A DNA stretch of 64,000 nt from Marichromatium bheemlicum (GCF_012276755.1 NZ_JAAXKX010000006.1:62001-126000), one strand, 5' to 3'; positions 28,121-40,440 are shown, counted from the first letter of the stretch. Notes: a model not told the origin generated them from the sequence alone. Made by a program: numbers and translations.

Positions 28121-28789
28121 ATGATCGAGTTCGACCACGTCCATAAGCGCTACCCCGAGCGCGGCGAGGCGCTCAGCGACATCAGCTTCGCGCTCGCCGC
28201 CGGCGAGATGGCCTTCCTCACCGGCCACTCGGGCGCGGGCAAAAGCACCCTGCTACGGCTCATCGGGCTGCTCGAACGCCCCAGCCGTGGGCGCGTGGTG
28301 GTCGACGGGCGCGACCTCGGCGCCCTGCCCCGGCGCCAGATCCCGCTGCACCGCCGCCAGGTCGGGATGATCTTCCAGGATCACCGCCTGCTCGCTGATC
28401 GCAGCGTGTTCGACAACGTTGCCCTGCCGCTGCAGGTAATGGGCTACGGCCATCGCGAGATCGGTCGACGGGTCCGCGCCGCGCTCGATCACGTCGGCCT
28501 ACTCAAGCGCGAGCGTGCCACCCCGGTGGCGCTCTCCGGCGGCGAGCAACAGCGCGTCGGTATCGCCCGCGCGGTGGTCGCGCGGCCACCGCTGCTACTC
28601 GCCGACGAGCCCACCGGCAACCTCGACCCCGAGCTCTCGCGCGAGATCTTCGAACTGTTCGAGCGCTTCCAGTACGTCGGCGTGACCCTGTTGATCGCCA
28701 CACACGACCTCAGCCTGGTGGCGCGTATGCCCTATCGCATCATGACCCTGGCCGACGGCCGGCTGGTCAACGACTCCGGGGGATGGTGA
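28121..28789 (+). CDS. ftsE: Cell division ABC transporter ATP-binding protein FtsE
   Basis: The 222-residue ATPase carries Walker A GHSGAGKST, the signature SGGEQQRVGIARAV and Walker B LLLADEPTGNLD, ending with the switch His in IATHDLS. With FtsX it forms a membrane complex that regulates peptidoglycan hydrolases during division. The ATG at 28121 is preceded by a GGAGA site. The end overlaps the ftsX start by 7 bp, indicating coupled translation. Confidence 0.96.
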   Translation: MIEFDHVHKRYPERGEALSDISFALAAGEMAFLTGHSGAGKSTLLRLIGLLERPSRGRVVVDGRDLGALPRRQIPLHRRQVGMIFQDHRLLADRSVFDNVALPLQVMGYGHREIGRRVRAALDHVGLLKRERATPVALSGGEQQRVGIARAVVARPPLLLADEPTGNLDPELSREIFELFERFQYVGVTLLIATHDLSLVARMPYRIMTLADGRLVNDSGGW

Positions 28790-29748
28790 AGATGTCGCGC
28801 GTGCGCCGCCCCAGTGCCCGCCCCTCCGAGCTGCTGCTGATCTGGCTCGCCCACCATCTGCGCAGCGCCCGCGAATCACTGCGTCGGCTGTTCGGCATGC
28901 CGTTGCCGACGACGATGACAGTGGCGGTGATCGGCATCTCGCTGGCGCTCCCGGCCACGCTCTATGTCGGCACCGACAACCTGCGCACGATGACCGGGCG
29001 CTGGGACCAGACCGCGGCGATCTCGCTGTTCCTCCGTCATGAGGTCGACAGCGACACGGCGCGGGCCCTGGCCGAGCGCCTGCGTGCCCGCCCCGAGCTG
29101 GCCCGTGTCGAGCTGATCGAGCGCGAGCAGGCGCTCGCCGAGTTCAAAGAACTCGGCGGTTTCGAGGGTGCGCTCGAGGCGCTCGACGACAACCCGCTGC
29201 CTGCGGTCCTGGCACTCTATCCAGGCCCCGACCACGCCACGCCCGAGCAGCTACGCGCGCTCGAACAACAGGCGCTGGCGCTGCCCGAGGCCGACTTCGC
29301 GCGCATGGACACCCTGTGGATCGAGCGCCTGCAGGCAATCCTCGCCCTCGCCGAGACCGCCACCCTGCTGCTCGGCGCCCTGCTCGGGCTCGGGGTACTG
29401 CTGATCGTCGGCAACACCATCCGCCTGGAGATCCTCAACCGGCGCGGCGAGATCGAGATCATGGAGCTGGTCGGCGCCACCGCCGCCTTCATCCGCCGCC
29501 CCTTCCTCTACGCCGGGGCCTGGTACGGATTGCTCGGCGGACTCTGCGCCACCCTCCTGGTGACCCTCTCGGCAACGACGCTACAGGGCTCGGTATCGCG
29601 CCTGGCCGCGCTCTACGGCGGCGAGTTCCGTCTCGCCGGGCTAGGGCTCGGCGGCACCCTGGCGGTAGTGGTCACCGGGGTCGCGTTGGGGCTGGTAGGG
29701 AGCTGGATCGCGGTCGGACGCCACCTGCAGGGGGCCGAGGCCCATTAG
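28783..29748 (+). CDS. ftsX: Cell division permease-like protein FtsX
   Basis: The 321-residue protein has a cytoplasmic N-terminus, a first transmembrane helix at about 45-65 (TVAVIGISLALPATLYVG), a periplasmic extracellular loop containing the FtsX-ECD, and three C-terminal helices. RLEILNRRGEIEIMELVGAT is the conserved cytoplasmic coupling segment. It partners FtsE. Two in-frame ATG codons (28783 and 28792) are possible starts; the first is given. The 3' end overlaps the convergent EEP gene by 4 bp. Confidence 0.93.
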   Translation: MVKMSRVRRPSARPSELLLIWLAHHLRSARESLRRLFGMPLPTTMTVAVIGISLALPATLYVGTDNLRTMTGRWDQTAAISLFLRHEVDSDTARALAERLRARPELARVELIEREQALAEFKELGGFEGALEALDDNPLPAVLALYPGPDHATPEQLRALEQQALALPEADFARMDTLWIERLQAILALAETATLLLGALLGLGVLLIVGNTIRLEILNRRGEIEIMELVGATAAFIRRPFLYAGAWYGLLGGLCATLLVTLSATTLQGSVSRLAALYGGEFRLAGLGLGGTLAVVVTGVALGLVGSWIAVGRHLQGAEAH

Positions 29749-30539
29749 CGCAGCGGGTTGGCGACGCGGCGCGGGATGCCGGGGTCGACCAGACTCAGCC
29801 CCTCGGGCAACTCGATGGTGGTGCTCAGCGGCAGGTGATCGGAGAGGGCGTAGTCGATCACCTCGGCGGTGATCACCCGCAGTGGGGCGGAGACCAGGAT
29901 GTGATCGAGGTTGTGGCGCGGACGCCAGCTCGGGAAGGTCTTGCGCTCGCAGTCGAGCCCCTGCATCCCCGAACTCACCACCATCGCCCGCAGCCCATTG
30001 GAGGTACAACCGCAGTTGAAGTCGCCCATCAGCACCAGGTAGGGATACTCGCGGGCAAGCTCGAACAGATAGCCGAACTGACGCCGCCGCGCCCGCCAGC
30101 CGAGGGCGAGATGGACGATACCGACGGCCAGACAGCCACCGTCATCGAGCGGAAATTCGGCCACCATCACCCCACGCCCGGGCAGTCCGGGCAGGCGGTG
30201 CTCGCACACCTGTTGCGGTCGCAGCCGGCTGAGCAGGCCGTTGCTGTGCTGGGCAAAGGGCGCGAGATTACGGTTGACCTGTCGGTACCAGTGCGGGAAG
30301 GCGCCTTGACGAGCGAGATACTGGATCTGGTCGACATAGGCACTGCGCAGACTGCCGGCATCGACCTCCTGTAACCCGACCACATCGAAGCGCTGCAGCA
30401 GCTGGGCGATGCGGGTGAGGTTGATCAACCGTTCGGAATGCGGCAGCAGGTGCTTCCAGCTGTTGGTGACATAGTCGCTGTACCGACGCGAGTAGATGCC
30501 CGCCTGGACGTTGTAGCTCAGCAGATGCAGTTGCCGCAT
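29745..30539 (-). CDS. Endonuclease/exonuclease/phosphatase (EEP) family protein
   Basis: The 264-residue protein has the EEP fold. LHLLSYNVQAGIYSRRY carries the first metal-ligand Asn, VVGLQEVDAGS the metal-binding Glu, LVLMGDFNCGCTSNG the Asp/Asn pair, and ALSDHLPLST the C-terminal catalytic Asp-His. No signal peptide is evident. Members cleave nucleic acids or phosphoesters such as sphingomyelin and inositol phosphates, so the substrate is unknown. The start is the ATG at 30539, immediately before the conserved domain. It is convergent with ftsX. Confidence 0.85.
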   Translation of the reverse strand: MRQLHLLSYNVQAGIYSRRYSDYVTNSWKHLLPHSERLINLTRIAQLLQRFDVVGLQEVDAGSLRSAYVDQIQYLARQGAFPHWYRQVNRNLAPFAQHSNGLLSRLRPQQVCEHRLPGLPGRGVMVAEFPLDDGGCLAVGIVHLALGWRARRRQFGYLFELAREYPYLVLMGDFNCGCTSNGLRAMVVSSGMQGLDCERKTFPSWRPRHNLDHILVSAPLRVITAEVIDYALSDHLPLSTTIELPEGLSLVDPGIPRRVANPLR

Positions 30540-30612
30540 GCTCGGCTCGTTCGGGTGTCGTCGGTGGACAGACCCTAGCACAGGCCCTGGAGTCGGCCAA
30601 GCGCCTGGATCC

Positions 30613-30640
30613 AAAAGAAAAAGGGCAGCCGAGGCTGCCC
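30613..30640 (-). terminator. Intrinsic terminator of the cytochrome c gene
   Basis: On the minus strand GGGCAGCC and GGCTGCCC form an 8-bp stem with a 2-base loop (30623-30640), followed by a run rich in T (plus strand AAAAGAAAAA, 30613-30622). It lies about 30 bp after the stop of the cytochrome gene. Confidence 0.85.
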
Positions 30641-30669
30641 TTGCGCGTGCGCGGGAGAGGCGCCCGCAA

Positions 30670-31302
30670 TCAGTCGTTGCGCAGCCCCTGGATGTACTGG
30701 GCCACGGCGGCGATCTCCTGATCGGTCATGCGCGCGGTCACACCACGCATCATGCCGTTGGGATCGTTGGCACGCTCGCCCTGGCGGAAGTGCTCGAGGG
30801 TCTGCTTGACGTAGTCGGCATGCTGACCAGCCAGACGCGGGAACTTGGAGAGCGCCTGGCCCATGCCGGCCGGACCGTGACAGCCGCTGCAGGCGGGCAC
30901 GCCGCTCTTGGGGTTGCCGGCACGATAGATCTTCTGACCCAGGGCGGCCAGCTCACGGTCGGCGACACCACCGGTCTGCACCTGCTGCGAGTAATAGGTG
31001 ACGACGTCGCGCACCTCCTGCTCGGTCAGGGGCATCGCCATCGGGGTCATCTGCACGTTATAGCGCTCGCCGTTCTTGAACTGCATCATCTGCTTGTAGG
31101 CGTATTCGGGGTGCTGCCCCGCGAGCTTGGGCCACAGCGGCACGATGCTGTTACCGTCGGCGGCGTGACACGCCTGACAGATCGCATTAGCCTTGGCCTC
31201 ACCCGCCTTGGGGTCGCCCAGTTCGAATCCGCCCGCAGCCGAAGCCGCACCGCTCATCAATACCGCCGCCGCCGAAACCGAAATCAGCCAAGTCTTCATC
31301 AT
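30670..31302 (-). CDS. Diheme cytochrome c4-like protein
   Basis: The 210-residue periplasmic protein has a signal peptide (MMKTWLISVSAAAVLMSGAASA) and two c-type heme sites, ICQACH and ACSGCH, in tandem cytochrome c domains with later Met ligands (QMTPMAMPL and GMMRGVTARM). The two-domain plan matches cytochrome c4, an electron carrier to terminal oxidases or, in phototrophs, to photosynthetic electron transfer. I chose the ATG at 31302 next to the signal peptide; an ATG nine codons upstream is also in frame, and neither has a clear ribosome binding site. A good promoter and terminator bracket the gene, so it is monocistronic. Confidence 0.88.
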   Translation of the reverse strand: MMKTWLISVSAAAVLMSGAASAAGGFELGDPKAGEAKANAICQACHAADGNSIVPLWPKLAGQHPEYAYKQMMQFKNGERYNVQMTPMAMPLTEQEVRDVVTYYSQQVQTGGVADRELAALGQKIYRAGNPKSGVPACSGCHGPAGMGQALSKFPRLAGQHADYVKQTLEHFRQGERANDPNGMMRGVTARMTDQEIAAVAQYIQGLRND

Positions 31303-31387
31303 TGCAAATGCCCAGTGTTCGTGGTTCATGGCCGCGTCGCGTCCGCTGACGGCGGGCCTCGAGAAGAAGGAGGAGAAAATCCCGCGA

Positions 31388-31417
31388 TATATATCAGAAT
31401 TTCGACAGATGGGTCAA
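31388..31417 (-). promoter_or_regulatory. Sigma-70 promoter of the cytochrome gene
   Basis: On the minus strand TTGACC (31412-31417) and TATATA (31388-31393) are separated by 18 bp in an AT-rich pocket. The transcript would begin near 31380, giving a leader of about 80 bases. Confidence 0.65.
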
Positions 31418-31519
31418 ATTGCACGCCGTTTCCCGACATGTCTCTGCACAGACAAATCGGCCGCCGTAAAGATCCCGAGACGGCCCGCGAACGGCGTGCT
31501 CACGAGGCGATGACGTGAC

Positions 31520-31975
31520 TCAGTGCGCGTGATGTCGCACACCCGCAGCGGGGGCACGTACCGGGGCCTCGACCTCGATCCGGGTGCCATCGTCGAGCTC
31601 GAGTTCGAGCGTCACCGGCACCTCGCCGGAGAGTGGTTGACGCAACCCGATCAGCATCACATGAAGGCCACCGGGCGCGAGCCTTACCGACTCGCCGGCG
31701 GGTAGCTCGATGCGCTCGATCCGCCGCATCCGCATCATCCCCCCCGCCTCGTCGTGGGTGTGTAGCTCGACGACCTCGGCCACCGGACTGGTCGCCGCGA
31801 CCAGGGCGCGCGGCTCCCCGCCACGATTGTCCAACACCATGAAGGCGGCACTGTTGGGCTGACCCGGCGGCACGGCGCGCACATAGGCGTCTGCGACCAC
31901 GACACCACCGGATGGTGTCGCCCTGGCCGGCACCAAACCGCAGAGCAGCAAGACGACCAGCAGTGTCTTCCTCAT
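31520..31975 (-). CDS. PCuAC family periplasmic copper chaperone
   Basis: The 151-residue protein has a signal peptide (LLVVLLLCGLVPARA). The PCuAC copper-binding set includes HTHDEAGGMMRMR and a later GGLHVMLIGL, matching the H/M ligands of the family. It delivers Cu(I) to cytochrome oxidase assembly, usually with SCO1, whose gene overlaps it upstream as ATGA. A His-rich end (RHHAH) may add a metal site. The pairing with SCO strongly supports a role in CuA centre assembly, although no oxidase gene is in the window. Confidence 0.88.
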   Translation of the reverse strand: MRKTLLVVLLLCGLVPARATPSGGVVVADAYVRAVPPGQPNSAAFMVLDNRGGEPRALVAATSPVAEVVELHTHDEAGGMMRMRRIERIELPAGESVRLAPGGLHVMLIGLRQPLSGEVPVTLELELDDGTRIEVEAPVRAPAAGVRHHAH

Positions 31976-32622
31976 GATGACGCCTCCGGGTGAGAAGGAG
32001 CGGAATCAGCCGGCGCGAGACCGAGCAGCCCGCGAATACGCGCGACGATCTGTTCGGCCGGGGTGGCGTGAGCGAGCAACCCCACCAACCGCCCCTCGGG
32101 ATCGACCAGCGCGGTCGAGGCCGAGTGATCGATCAGGTAACCGAGCGCCGAGTCCGGCTGCTCGACCCGCCGGTAGGCCGCGCCATAGCGCGCGGCGACC
32201 TCGGCGAGCTGCTCAGGGGTGCCGGTCAGGCCGATGATCCCGGGATGGAAGTAGGCGGTGTACTGACGCAGCCGCTCGGGGTCGTCGCGCTCAGGATCGA
32301 CACTGATGAAAAGCACCTGGACGCGCTCGCGAACCTCCGGGGTCAGCTTGCCGAGGGCATGGGCGATGATGGCGAGATTGGTCGGACAGATGTCCGGGCA
32401 CCAGGTGTAGCCGAAGTAGATCAGCACCACCTTGCCGCGCAACTGCGTCAGACTCAGAGGCCCACCGGCGGCGTTCAGGGTGAAGTCACCGCCCTGCGGG
32501 GCGGCTGCCAGCGAGGACTCAGGCACCGATGATGGCCAGCGCTCGACCAGTAGCCAGGCGACCGGCACCAGCAGCACCAGCGAGAGCGCAATGGTGACCA
32601 GGAGCGATGGCGTCCGTTGCAT
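31972..32622 (-). CDS. SCO1/SenC family copper/thiol protein
   Basis: The 216-residue protein is anchored by one N-terminal hydrophobic helix (LLVTIALSLVLLVPVAWLLV) and has a thioredoxin-like fold. Its YFGYTWCPDICPTNL motif holds the two copper-binding Cys residues, and the distal His lies in IDHSASTALVDPEG. SCO proteins deliver copper to, or reduce, the CuA site of cytochrome c oxidase. The stop overlaps the PCuAC start by 4 bp. The ATG at 32622 is preferred, because the longer reading has no conserved sequence. Confidence 0.9.
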   Translation of the reverse strand: MQRTPSLLVTIALSLVLLVPVAWLLVERWPSSVPESSLAAAPQGGDFTLNAAGGPLSLTQLRGKVVLIYFGYTWCPDICPTNLAIIAHALGKLTPEVRERVQVLFISVDPERDDPERLRQYTAYFHPGIIGLTGTPEQLAEVAARYGAAYRRVEQPDSALGYLIDHSASTALVDPEGRLVGLLAHATPAEQIVARIRGLLGLAPADSAPSHPEASS

Positions 32623-32701
32623 GGATCTCCCTGCCGAATGGCCTGCAACCCCAGGATGCCCCAATAGTGCGTGGAGTCGCGAGCGACATCAAGCCGGAGC
32701 G

Positions 32702-32937
32702 TCGCCAGCGGCCAGCCTTCAGCCGCCAGCGAGCGTCATCGCACCACCCTTCGCCCCACGGCTGGCGGCTGGTAGCTCTCCTCCCCCCTTCGCGCCCTTT
32801 GAGCCTTTGCGGTTCAAAATTCCTGGCGACTGGCGACTGGCGACTGGCGACTGGCCGCTGGTAGCTGGTAGCTGGTAGCTCTCCCCCCTCTTCGCGCCCT
32901 TTGGGCCTTTGCGGTTCAAAATTCCTGGCGACTGGTC
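32702..32937. repeat. Composite repeat: inverted and direct heptamers around two module A copies
   Basis: Inverted heptamers (32702-32729) are followed by direct heptamers (32762-32775), module A (32788-32819), eight heptamers in register (32823-32878), a second module A (32889-32921) and two further heptamers to 32937. The two module A blocks with their flanks are about 100 bp apart and nearly identical. The gap 32623-33037 has no other content. Confidence 0.85.
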
Positions 32938-33037
32938 GCCCCCCTTTGCCCTGCGACCCCGATCGGTTTCAATGTCCCCCTTTCCCCCGCCTTCACAGGA
33001 GCCCCTCGATGGATCAGGCAGCGGACGGACGGTGCGC

Positions 33038-33841
33038 ATGGGCGCGCTGAGTCGGTGGTGGCGCACGCGCCGTATCGAGCGCGTGAGTCGAATGTTCTCG
33101 ACACACGACTGGACGGCGGCCTGGGAGGCGCTGCCGCTGCTCGCCGGGTTCAGCCCGGAGACGGCCGCGCGGCTGGAGACCTTGGCGCTCGAATTCCTCC
33201 GCACCAAGCGCATCGAGTGCGCCCAGGGCGTCGAACTCGGCGCAGCCGACCGACTCCGCATCGCGCTACAAGCGGCGCTGCCGGTGCTGGAGCTGGGGAT
33301 CGAATGGTATCGGGGGTGGTACGCGGTGATCGTCTATCCCGAGGAGTTCGTCCCCGAGCGTGAGGTGATGGGTGACGACGGCGTGGTATGGATCGAACAG
33401 GAGGCCAAGAGCGGAGAGTCGTGGGAGCAGGGTCCGGTGATCCTGTCCTGGGCCGATGTCGCCGCCGGGGGCGACAGCGAGGGCTACAACGTCGTCATCC
33501 ACGAGCTGGCCCACAAGCTCGACATGCGCGCCGGTGCGCCCAACGGTTGTCCACCGCTGCACCCGGGGATGTCAAGCAGCGACTGGCAGCGTGATCTCGC
33601 CGCCGCCTACGCAGACCTCTGCGCCCGGGTCGACGCCGACGAGGAGACCGCGATCGATCCCTATGCCAGCGAGTCGCCAGCGGAGTTCTTCGCGGTGACG
33701 AGCGAATACTTTTTCGACTCTCCGGCGTTGCTGATGGAGGCCTATCCGGCGGTCTACGCGCAGCTACGCGCCTTCTACGGCCAGCACCCGCTCGCGCGCC
33801 TGAGCCCGGCCTGGACCCAGGCGCGACCGGATCACACCTGA
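33038..33841 (+). CDS. mtfA: MtfA family zinc peptidase (DgsA/Mlc anti-repressor type)
   Basis: The 267-residue protein has the HELAH zinc motif in YNVVIHELAHKLDMRAG and a downstream Glu region ESPAEFFAVTSEYFF, matching MtfA. In E. coli MtfA binds and inactivates the glucose repressor Mlc and has aminopeptidase activity. The start at 33038 (MGALSRWWRTRRIE) gives a length within two residues of E. coli MtfA. An ATG at 32972 is in frame but immediately follows repeat DNA. The last 10 bp overlap the convergent carbonic anhydrase gene. Confidence 0.88.
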   Translation: MGALSRWWRTRRIERVSRMFSTHDWTAAWEALPLLAGFSPETAARLETLALEFLRTKRIECAQGVELGAADRLRIALQAALPVLELGIEWYRGWYAVIVYPEEFVPEREVMGDDGVVWIEQEAKSGESWEQGPVILSWADVAAGGDSEGYNVVIHELAHKLDMRAGAPNGCPPLHPGMSSSDWQRDLAAAYADLCARVDADEETAIDPYASESPAEFFAVTSEYFFDSPALLMEAYPAVYAQLRAFYGQHPLARLSPAWTQARPDHT

Positions 33842-34479
33842 TCCCAGTCCTCGGGCACACCGTCGAAGAAGTCGACCAGCCCGGTCTCGAGCGAGTACTC
33901 GGCACCGACCACCATCAGCCCCTCGCGCTCGATCAGCGATTCGAGGATCGCCGAGCCGTGACGCAGGTGATCGACCGAGGCACGGACATTGGCGCGGATG
34001 GCAGCATGACGCAGCGCCTCACGATCGTCGCGCAACTCGGTCTCGAGCAGACTCTCGACCGAGGGCTTGACCCGGTCGACGATGGCGGCGACGTTGCGCG
34101 ACTCACTGTCGGCGCCGTCGAGCATGGTCTCCAGGGTGGCGCTGACCGCACCGCAGCAGGAATGACCGAGCACTACCACCAGGCGGGTGTTGTAGCGCGA
34201 GGCGGCGAACTCGACGCTACCGACCTGCGAAGGGGCGACGATGTTGCCCGCCACCCGGATCACGAACAGGTCGCCGAAGCCCTGATCGAAGATCAACTCG
34301 GCCGGCACCCGCGAGTCCGAACAACCGAGGACGATGGCAAAGGGGTTCTGGCCGGCGATCAGGCCGGCGAAGTCGGCATGGGTGATGGCATTGTTGGAGG
34401 CACACAACTCGGCGGCAAAGCGACGGTTGCCGTCACGCAGGCGCTGCAGGGCCTCGGCAGCGGGGATGATCTTGGTCAT
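33832..34479 (-). CDS. can: Beta-class carbonic anhydrase
   Basis: The 215-residue zinc enzyme interconverts CO2 and bicarbonate. Zinc ligands are visible as Cys in VLGCSDSRVPAE and His/Cys in VLGHSCCGAV, with the Asp-Arg dyad in the first motif. The length matches bacterial Can. It is useful in a CO2-fixing or carboxylating organism, but no carbon-fixation gene is nearby. Confidence 0.93.
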   Translation of the reverse strand: MTKIIPAAEALQRLRDGNRRFAAELCASNNAITHADFAGLIAGQNPFAIVLGCSDSRVPAELIFDQGFGDLFVIRVAGNIVAPSQVGSVEFAASRYNTRLVVVLGHSCCGAVSATLETMLDGADSESRNVAAIVDRVKPSVESLLETELRDDREALRHAAIRANVRASVDHLRHGSAILESLIEREGLMVVGAEYSLETGLVDFFDGVPEDWDQV

Positions 34480-34564
34480 GAAGCAGTCTCAGTCGTTGTC
34501 ATCGCAAAGATGGGCGCTGGAGGGATTCCACGCGCCCGGAAGACCTCGCCCGCGACCGGGGCGT

Positions 34565-35224
34565 TTAGCTGGGCGTGGCAACGAGCATGGCGAGCCGACG
34601 ACGCGCCTCGGCACAGTCGACGCCCTCACCCTCGACACTCGCGAGCAACGCCTCGCCGTCGCGCGCTAGGGTGCGGCGCTGCAGCGTATCGAACAGGGTG
34701 AGCGCGGCACTGAACTCCTCGGCGGGCACGCTGAGCAGGGTCGGCAGTAGCTCAGCCGGACCGATCGGGCCCTCGGGATCGAGTAGGTCGCCGACCAGGG
34801 GGTGGCGCAGCAGCGCGAAATGGGCGGCGCGGGCACGCTCGAACTCGGCCAACGCGGCACTCGCCTCGGGGTCGTCGCAGGTGGCCTGGGCAAGGCTGCG
34901 GGCGATCGTCTCGATCAGCCCGGCGAGCGCCTCGCGCTCGCGCTCGAGTGCCGCGGGCAGGCCGAAGCTCTCCTCGTAGAGCTGCTCGAGTGTCTCCTTG
35001 AGCGCCATCACCTCGCTCCCCTCACCGTGCTCACCGAGCTTGACGGCACGTTCGAGCTGTTGCGCGAAGCGCTCGCGAAAGCGCTCGAGCGCCGCCCGGT
35101 CGGCGGCACGCGCCGCCTCCAGCGCGGTTGGGTCGAGCGGCACCGGCGGCCAGCCGAAGAGCGGATTGTCCTGGCTACGCAACAGTTGGCGCTCGCGCCG
35201 CCCGGGGATGTGGTTCGACTCCAT
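34565..35224 (-). CDS. Unrecognised Ala/Glu-rich alpha-helical protein
   Basis: The 219-residue protein has no signal peptide, no transmembrane segment and no motif I recognise. Its composition (many Glu, Ala, Arg, Leu) predicts helical, partly coiled-coil structure, notably in residues about 35-75 and 90-130. Codon use is that of the neighbours, supporting a real gene. It follows carbonic anhydrase at 85 bp and precedes aroE; the gap to aroE is 35 bp with the same strand. No function is proposed. Confidence 0.65.
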   Translation of the reverse strand: MESNHIPGRRERQLLRSQDNPLFGWPPVPLDPTALEAARAADRAALERFRERFAQQLERAVKLGEHGEGSEVMALKETLEQLYEESFGLPAALEREREALAGLIETIARSLAQATCDDPEASAALAEFERARAAHFALLRHPLVGDLLDPEGPIGPAELLPTLLSVPAEEFSAALTLFDTLQRRTLARDGEALLASVEGEGVDCAEARRRLAMLVATPS

Positions 35225-35259
35225 GACCCGCTCCTGCGTGATGGGGGTTCGAGATGCGT

Positions 35260-36087
35260 TCAGTCGGCCGCGCGCAGCATGGCGATGACCTCAGCGGTGC
35301 GTGGGCGTACCCCGCGCCACAGCCGGAAGGACTCGGCGGCCTGCTCGACCAACATGCCCAGTCCGTCGAGACTACGTGCCGCACCGTGCGCCTGCCCCCA
35401 GCGACAGAAGGCAGTCGGTTCGGCGCCGTAGAGCATGTCGTAGGTCCAGCCGCCAGGGGCGAGCAGGTCGGCAGGGATCGGCGGCACCGCGCCCGAGAGC
35501 CCAGCGGAGGTGGCATTGATCACCAGGTCGAAGCGCTCGCCGATCAGCCCCTCGAACCCGCAGGCGGCAACCGGCACTGTGCTCGAACCGCTCCCCAGCA
35601 CCGCCAGGGTATGGGCGCGCTCTGCGGTGCGGTTGGCGATCACCAGCTCGCGCAGCCCGCTACCAAGCAGCGGCACCAGCACCCCGCGCGCCGCGCCACC
35701 AGCGCCGAGCAGCAGCACCCGGGCGCCGGCGAAGGTGAAACCGTGATTGTCGGCGAGATCGCGCACCAGCCCGATGCCGTCGGTGTTGTCGCCGCGCAGC
35801 CGGCCATCGGGGAGCACGATCAGGGTATTGACCGCGCCGGCGACCTCCGCGCGCTCGCTACGCTCGTCGACCAACGCCCAGGCCTGCTCCTTGAACGGCA
35901 GGGTGACGTTCAGGCCGAGCCCGCCCTGGGCGAAGAAGCGTTGGACATCAGCGGCGAAATCGTGCCGATCACCGAGGATCCGGCCATAGTCGATCACCTC
36001 GCCGCACTGCTCGGCGAAGGCAGCATGGATGACCGGCGACTGGCTGTGGGCGATCGGGTTGCCGATGACGGCATAACGATGAGGCAT
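35260..36087 (-). CDS. aroE: Shikimate dehydrogenase
   Basis: The 275-residue NADP-dependent enzyme reduces 3-dehydroshikimate in aromatic amino acid and folate precursor synthesis. The start YAVIGNPIAHSQSPVIHAAFAE has the substrate-binding Ser residues, and the catalytic Lys lies in NVTLPFKEQAW. The cofactor site is LLLGAGGAARGVLVPLL followed by ANRTAERAHTL. pabB, which uses chorismate, is a few genes away, but no shared operon is evident. Confidence 0.95.
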   Translation of the reverse strand: MPHRYAVIGNPIAHSQSPVIHAAFAEQCGEVIDYGRILGDRHDFAADVQRFFAQGGLGLNVTLPFKEQAWALVDERSERAEVAGAVNTLIVLPDGRLRGDNTDGIGLVRDLADNHGFTFAGARVLLLGAGGAARGVLVPLLGSGLRELVIANRTAERAHTLAVLGSGSSTVPVAACGFEGLIGERFDLVINATSAGLSGAVPPIPADLLAPGGWTYDMLYGAEPTAFCRWGQAHGAARSLDGLGMLVEQAAESFRLWRGVRPRTAEVIAMLRAAD

Positions 36088-36179
36088 CTCGGGAGGACCT
36101 AGCTGGCGCGGTGAGACACATCCGCAAGCGACCCGCCCCGGTCTCCCGGGACGGGTCTGCAGACGGCGGTATCAAGACC

Positions 36180-36198
36180 GGCCGCAGCGACTGCGGCC
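36180..36198 (-). terminator. Hairpin between hemB and aroE
   Basis: GGCCGCAG and CTGCGGCC form a perfect 8-bp stem with a 3-base loop. It lies about 50 bp after hemB on the minus strand. A T-rich tail is weak, so function as terminator is tentative. Confidence 0.45.
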
Positions 36199-36246
36199 GA
36201 CCGGGAAACGGCGGATGCGCGATCACGACCACGCACCCGTAGTGGA

Positions 36247-37314
<1,068 letters not shown>

Positions 37315-37378
37315 TCAGCCCGATAACATAGCTCAGCCGCCGGCGCGGCTCCAGTGGCGACGGCAGCAAGCGCGCGAT

Positions 37379-39827
<2,449 letters not shown>

Positions 39828-39949
39828 CGAGGATCGGTTCTCGTGGTTTAGGACTCGCGGGGCCGGTCGGCGGGGCGGCTTGGCGACTCCCCCCATCCAC
39901 CCCACCCTCAGGACATGGAACAACCACCCGCAGCCCAGCAGGAGTGACC

Positions 39950-40312
39950 ATGGAGACCCCTCGCCCGCTACCGCAGCAGGAGATCGACCGCCGCTTGAAC
40001 GAGACGCTGCCGCGTTGGCGCCACCAGCACGGCGAGCTGCGCCGCGACTACCGCACCGCCGGCTGGCAGGCGACCTTGCTGGCGGCCAATGCCGTCGGTC
40101 ACCTCGCCGAACGCGCCTGGCACCACCCCGAGTTGGAACTCGGCTACGATCGCCTGCAAGTTCGACTCAGCACCCACTCGGCCGGTGGAGTCACCGAGCT
40201 CGACCTGGCCCTGGCCGAGCAGATCGAGGGTTGGCTCGGCTGGCACCCCACCACGGACTCGGCGCTGCCCGGCCCCCCGGCAACGGCGTCCTATCTTATC
40301 GATGCCGATTGA
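39950..40312 (+). CDS. phhB: Pterin-4a-carbinolamine dehydratase
   Basis: The 120-residue protein has the family core WHHPELELGYDRLQVRLSTH, whose His-His-Pro-Glu residues form the pterin site. It dehydrates 4a-hydroxytetrahydrobiopterin after aromatic amino acid hydroxylation; in bacteria lacking phenylalanine hydroxylase it may serve molybdopterin or folate metabolism. AGGAG (39940-39944) lies just before the ATG; a GTG two codons upstream overlaps that site and is less likely. The gene is divergent from pabB and ends at a bidirectional terminator. Confidence 0.85.
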   Translation: METPRPLPQQEIDRRLNETLPRWRHQHGELRRDYRTAGWQATLLAANAVGHLAERAWHHPELELGYDRLQVRLSTHSAGGVTELDLALAEQIEGWLGWHPTTDSALPGPPATASYLIDAD

Positions 40313-40325
40313 GGTTGCGCCCAAA

Positions 40326-40355
40326 CGAAAAAAGCCCGCAGCATGCGGGCTTTTT
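40326..40355. terminator. Bidirectional intrinsic terminator
   Basis: GCCCGCA and TGCGGGC (40334-40350) form a 7-bp stem with a 3-base loop, flanked by A-rich sequence on the left and TTTTT on the right. It can end phhB on the plus strand and rpmB-rpmG on the minus strand. Confidence 0.9.
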
Positions 40356-40440
40356 CGATGCTCGAACGCTGGGCGCCGAGATCGCGACCAGGGTCTGTGG
40401 TCGACTTGGAGGCGGGATCACTCCGCGCGCGGGGCGCGAT

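Noticed and set aside
32909-33037. Longer N-terminus of mtfA
   Set aside because: The added part starts in module A repeat DNA and has no counterpart in MtfA proteins.
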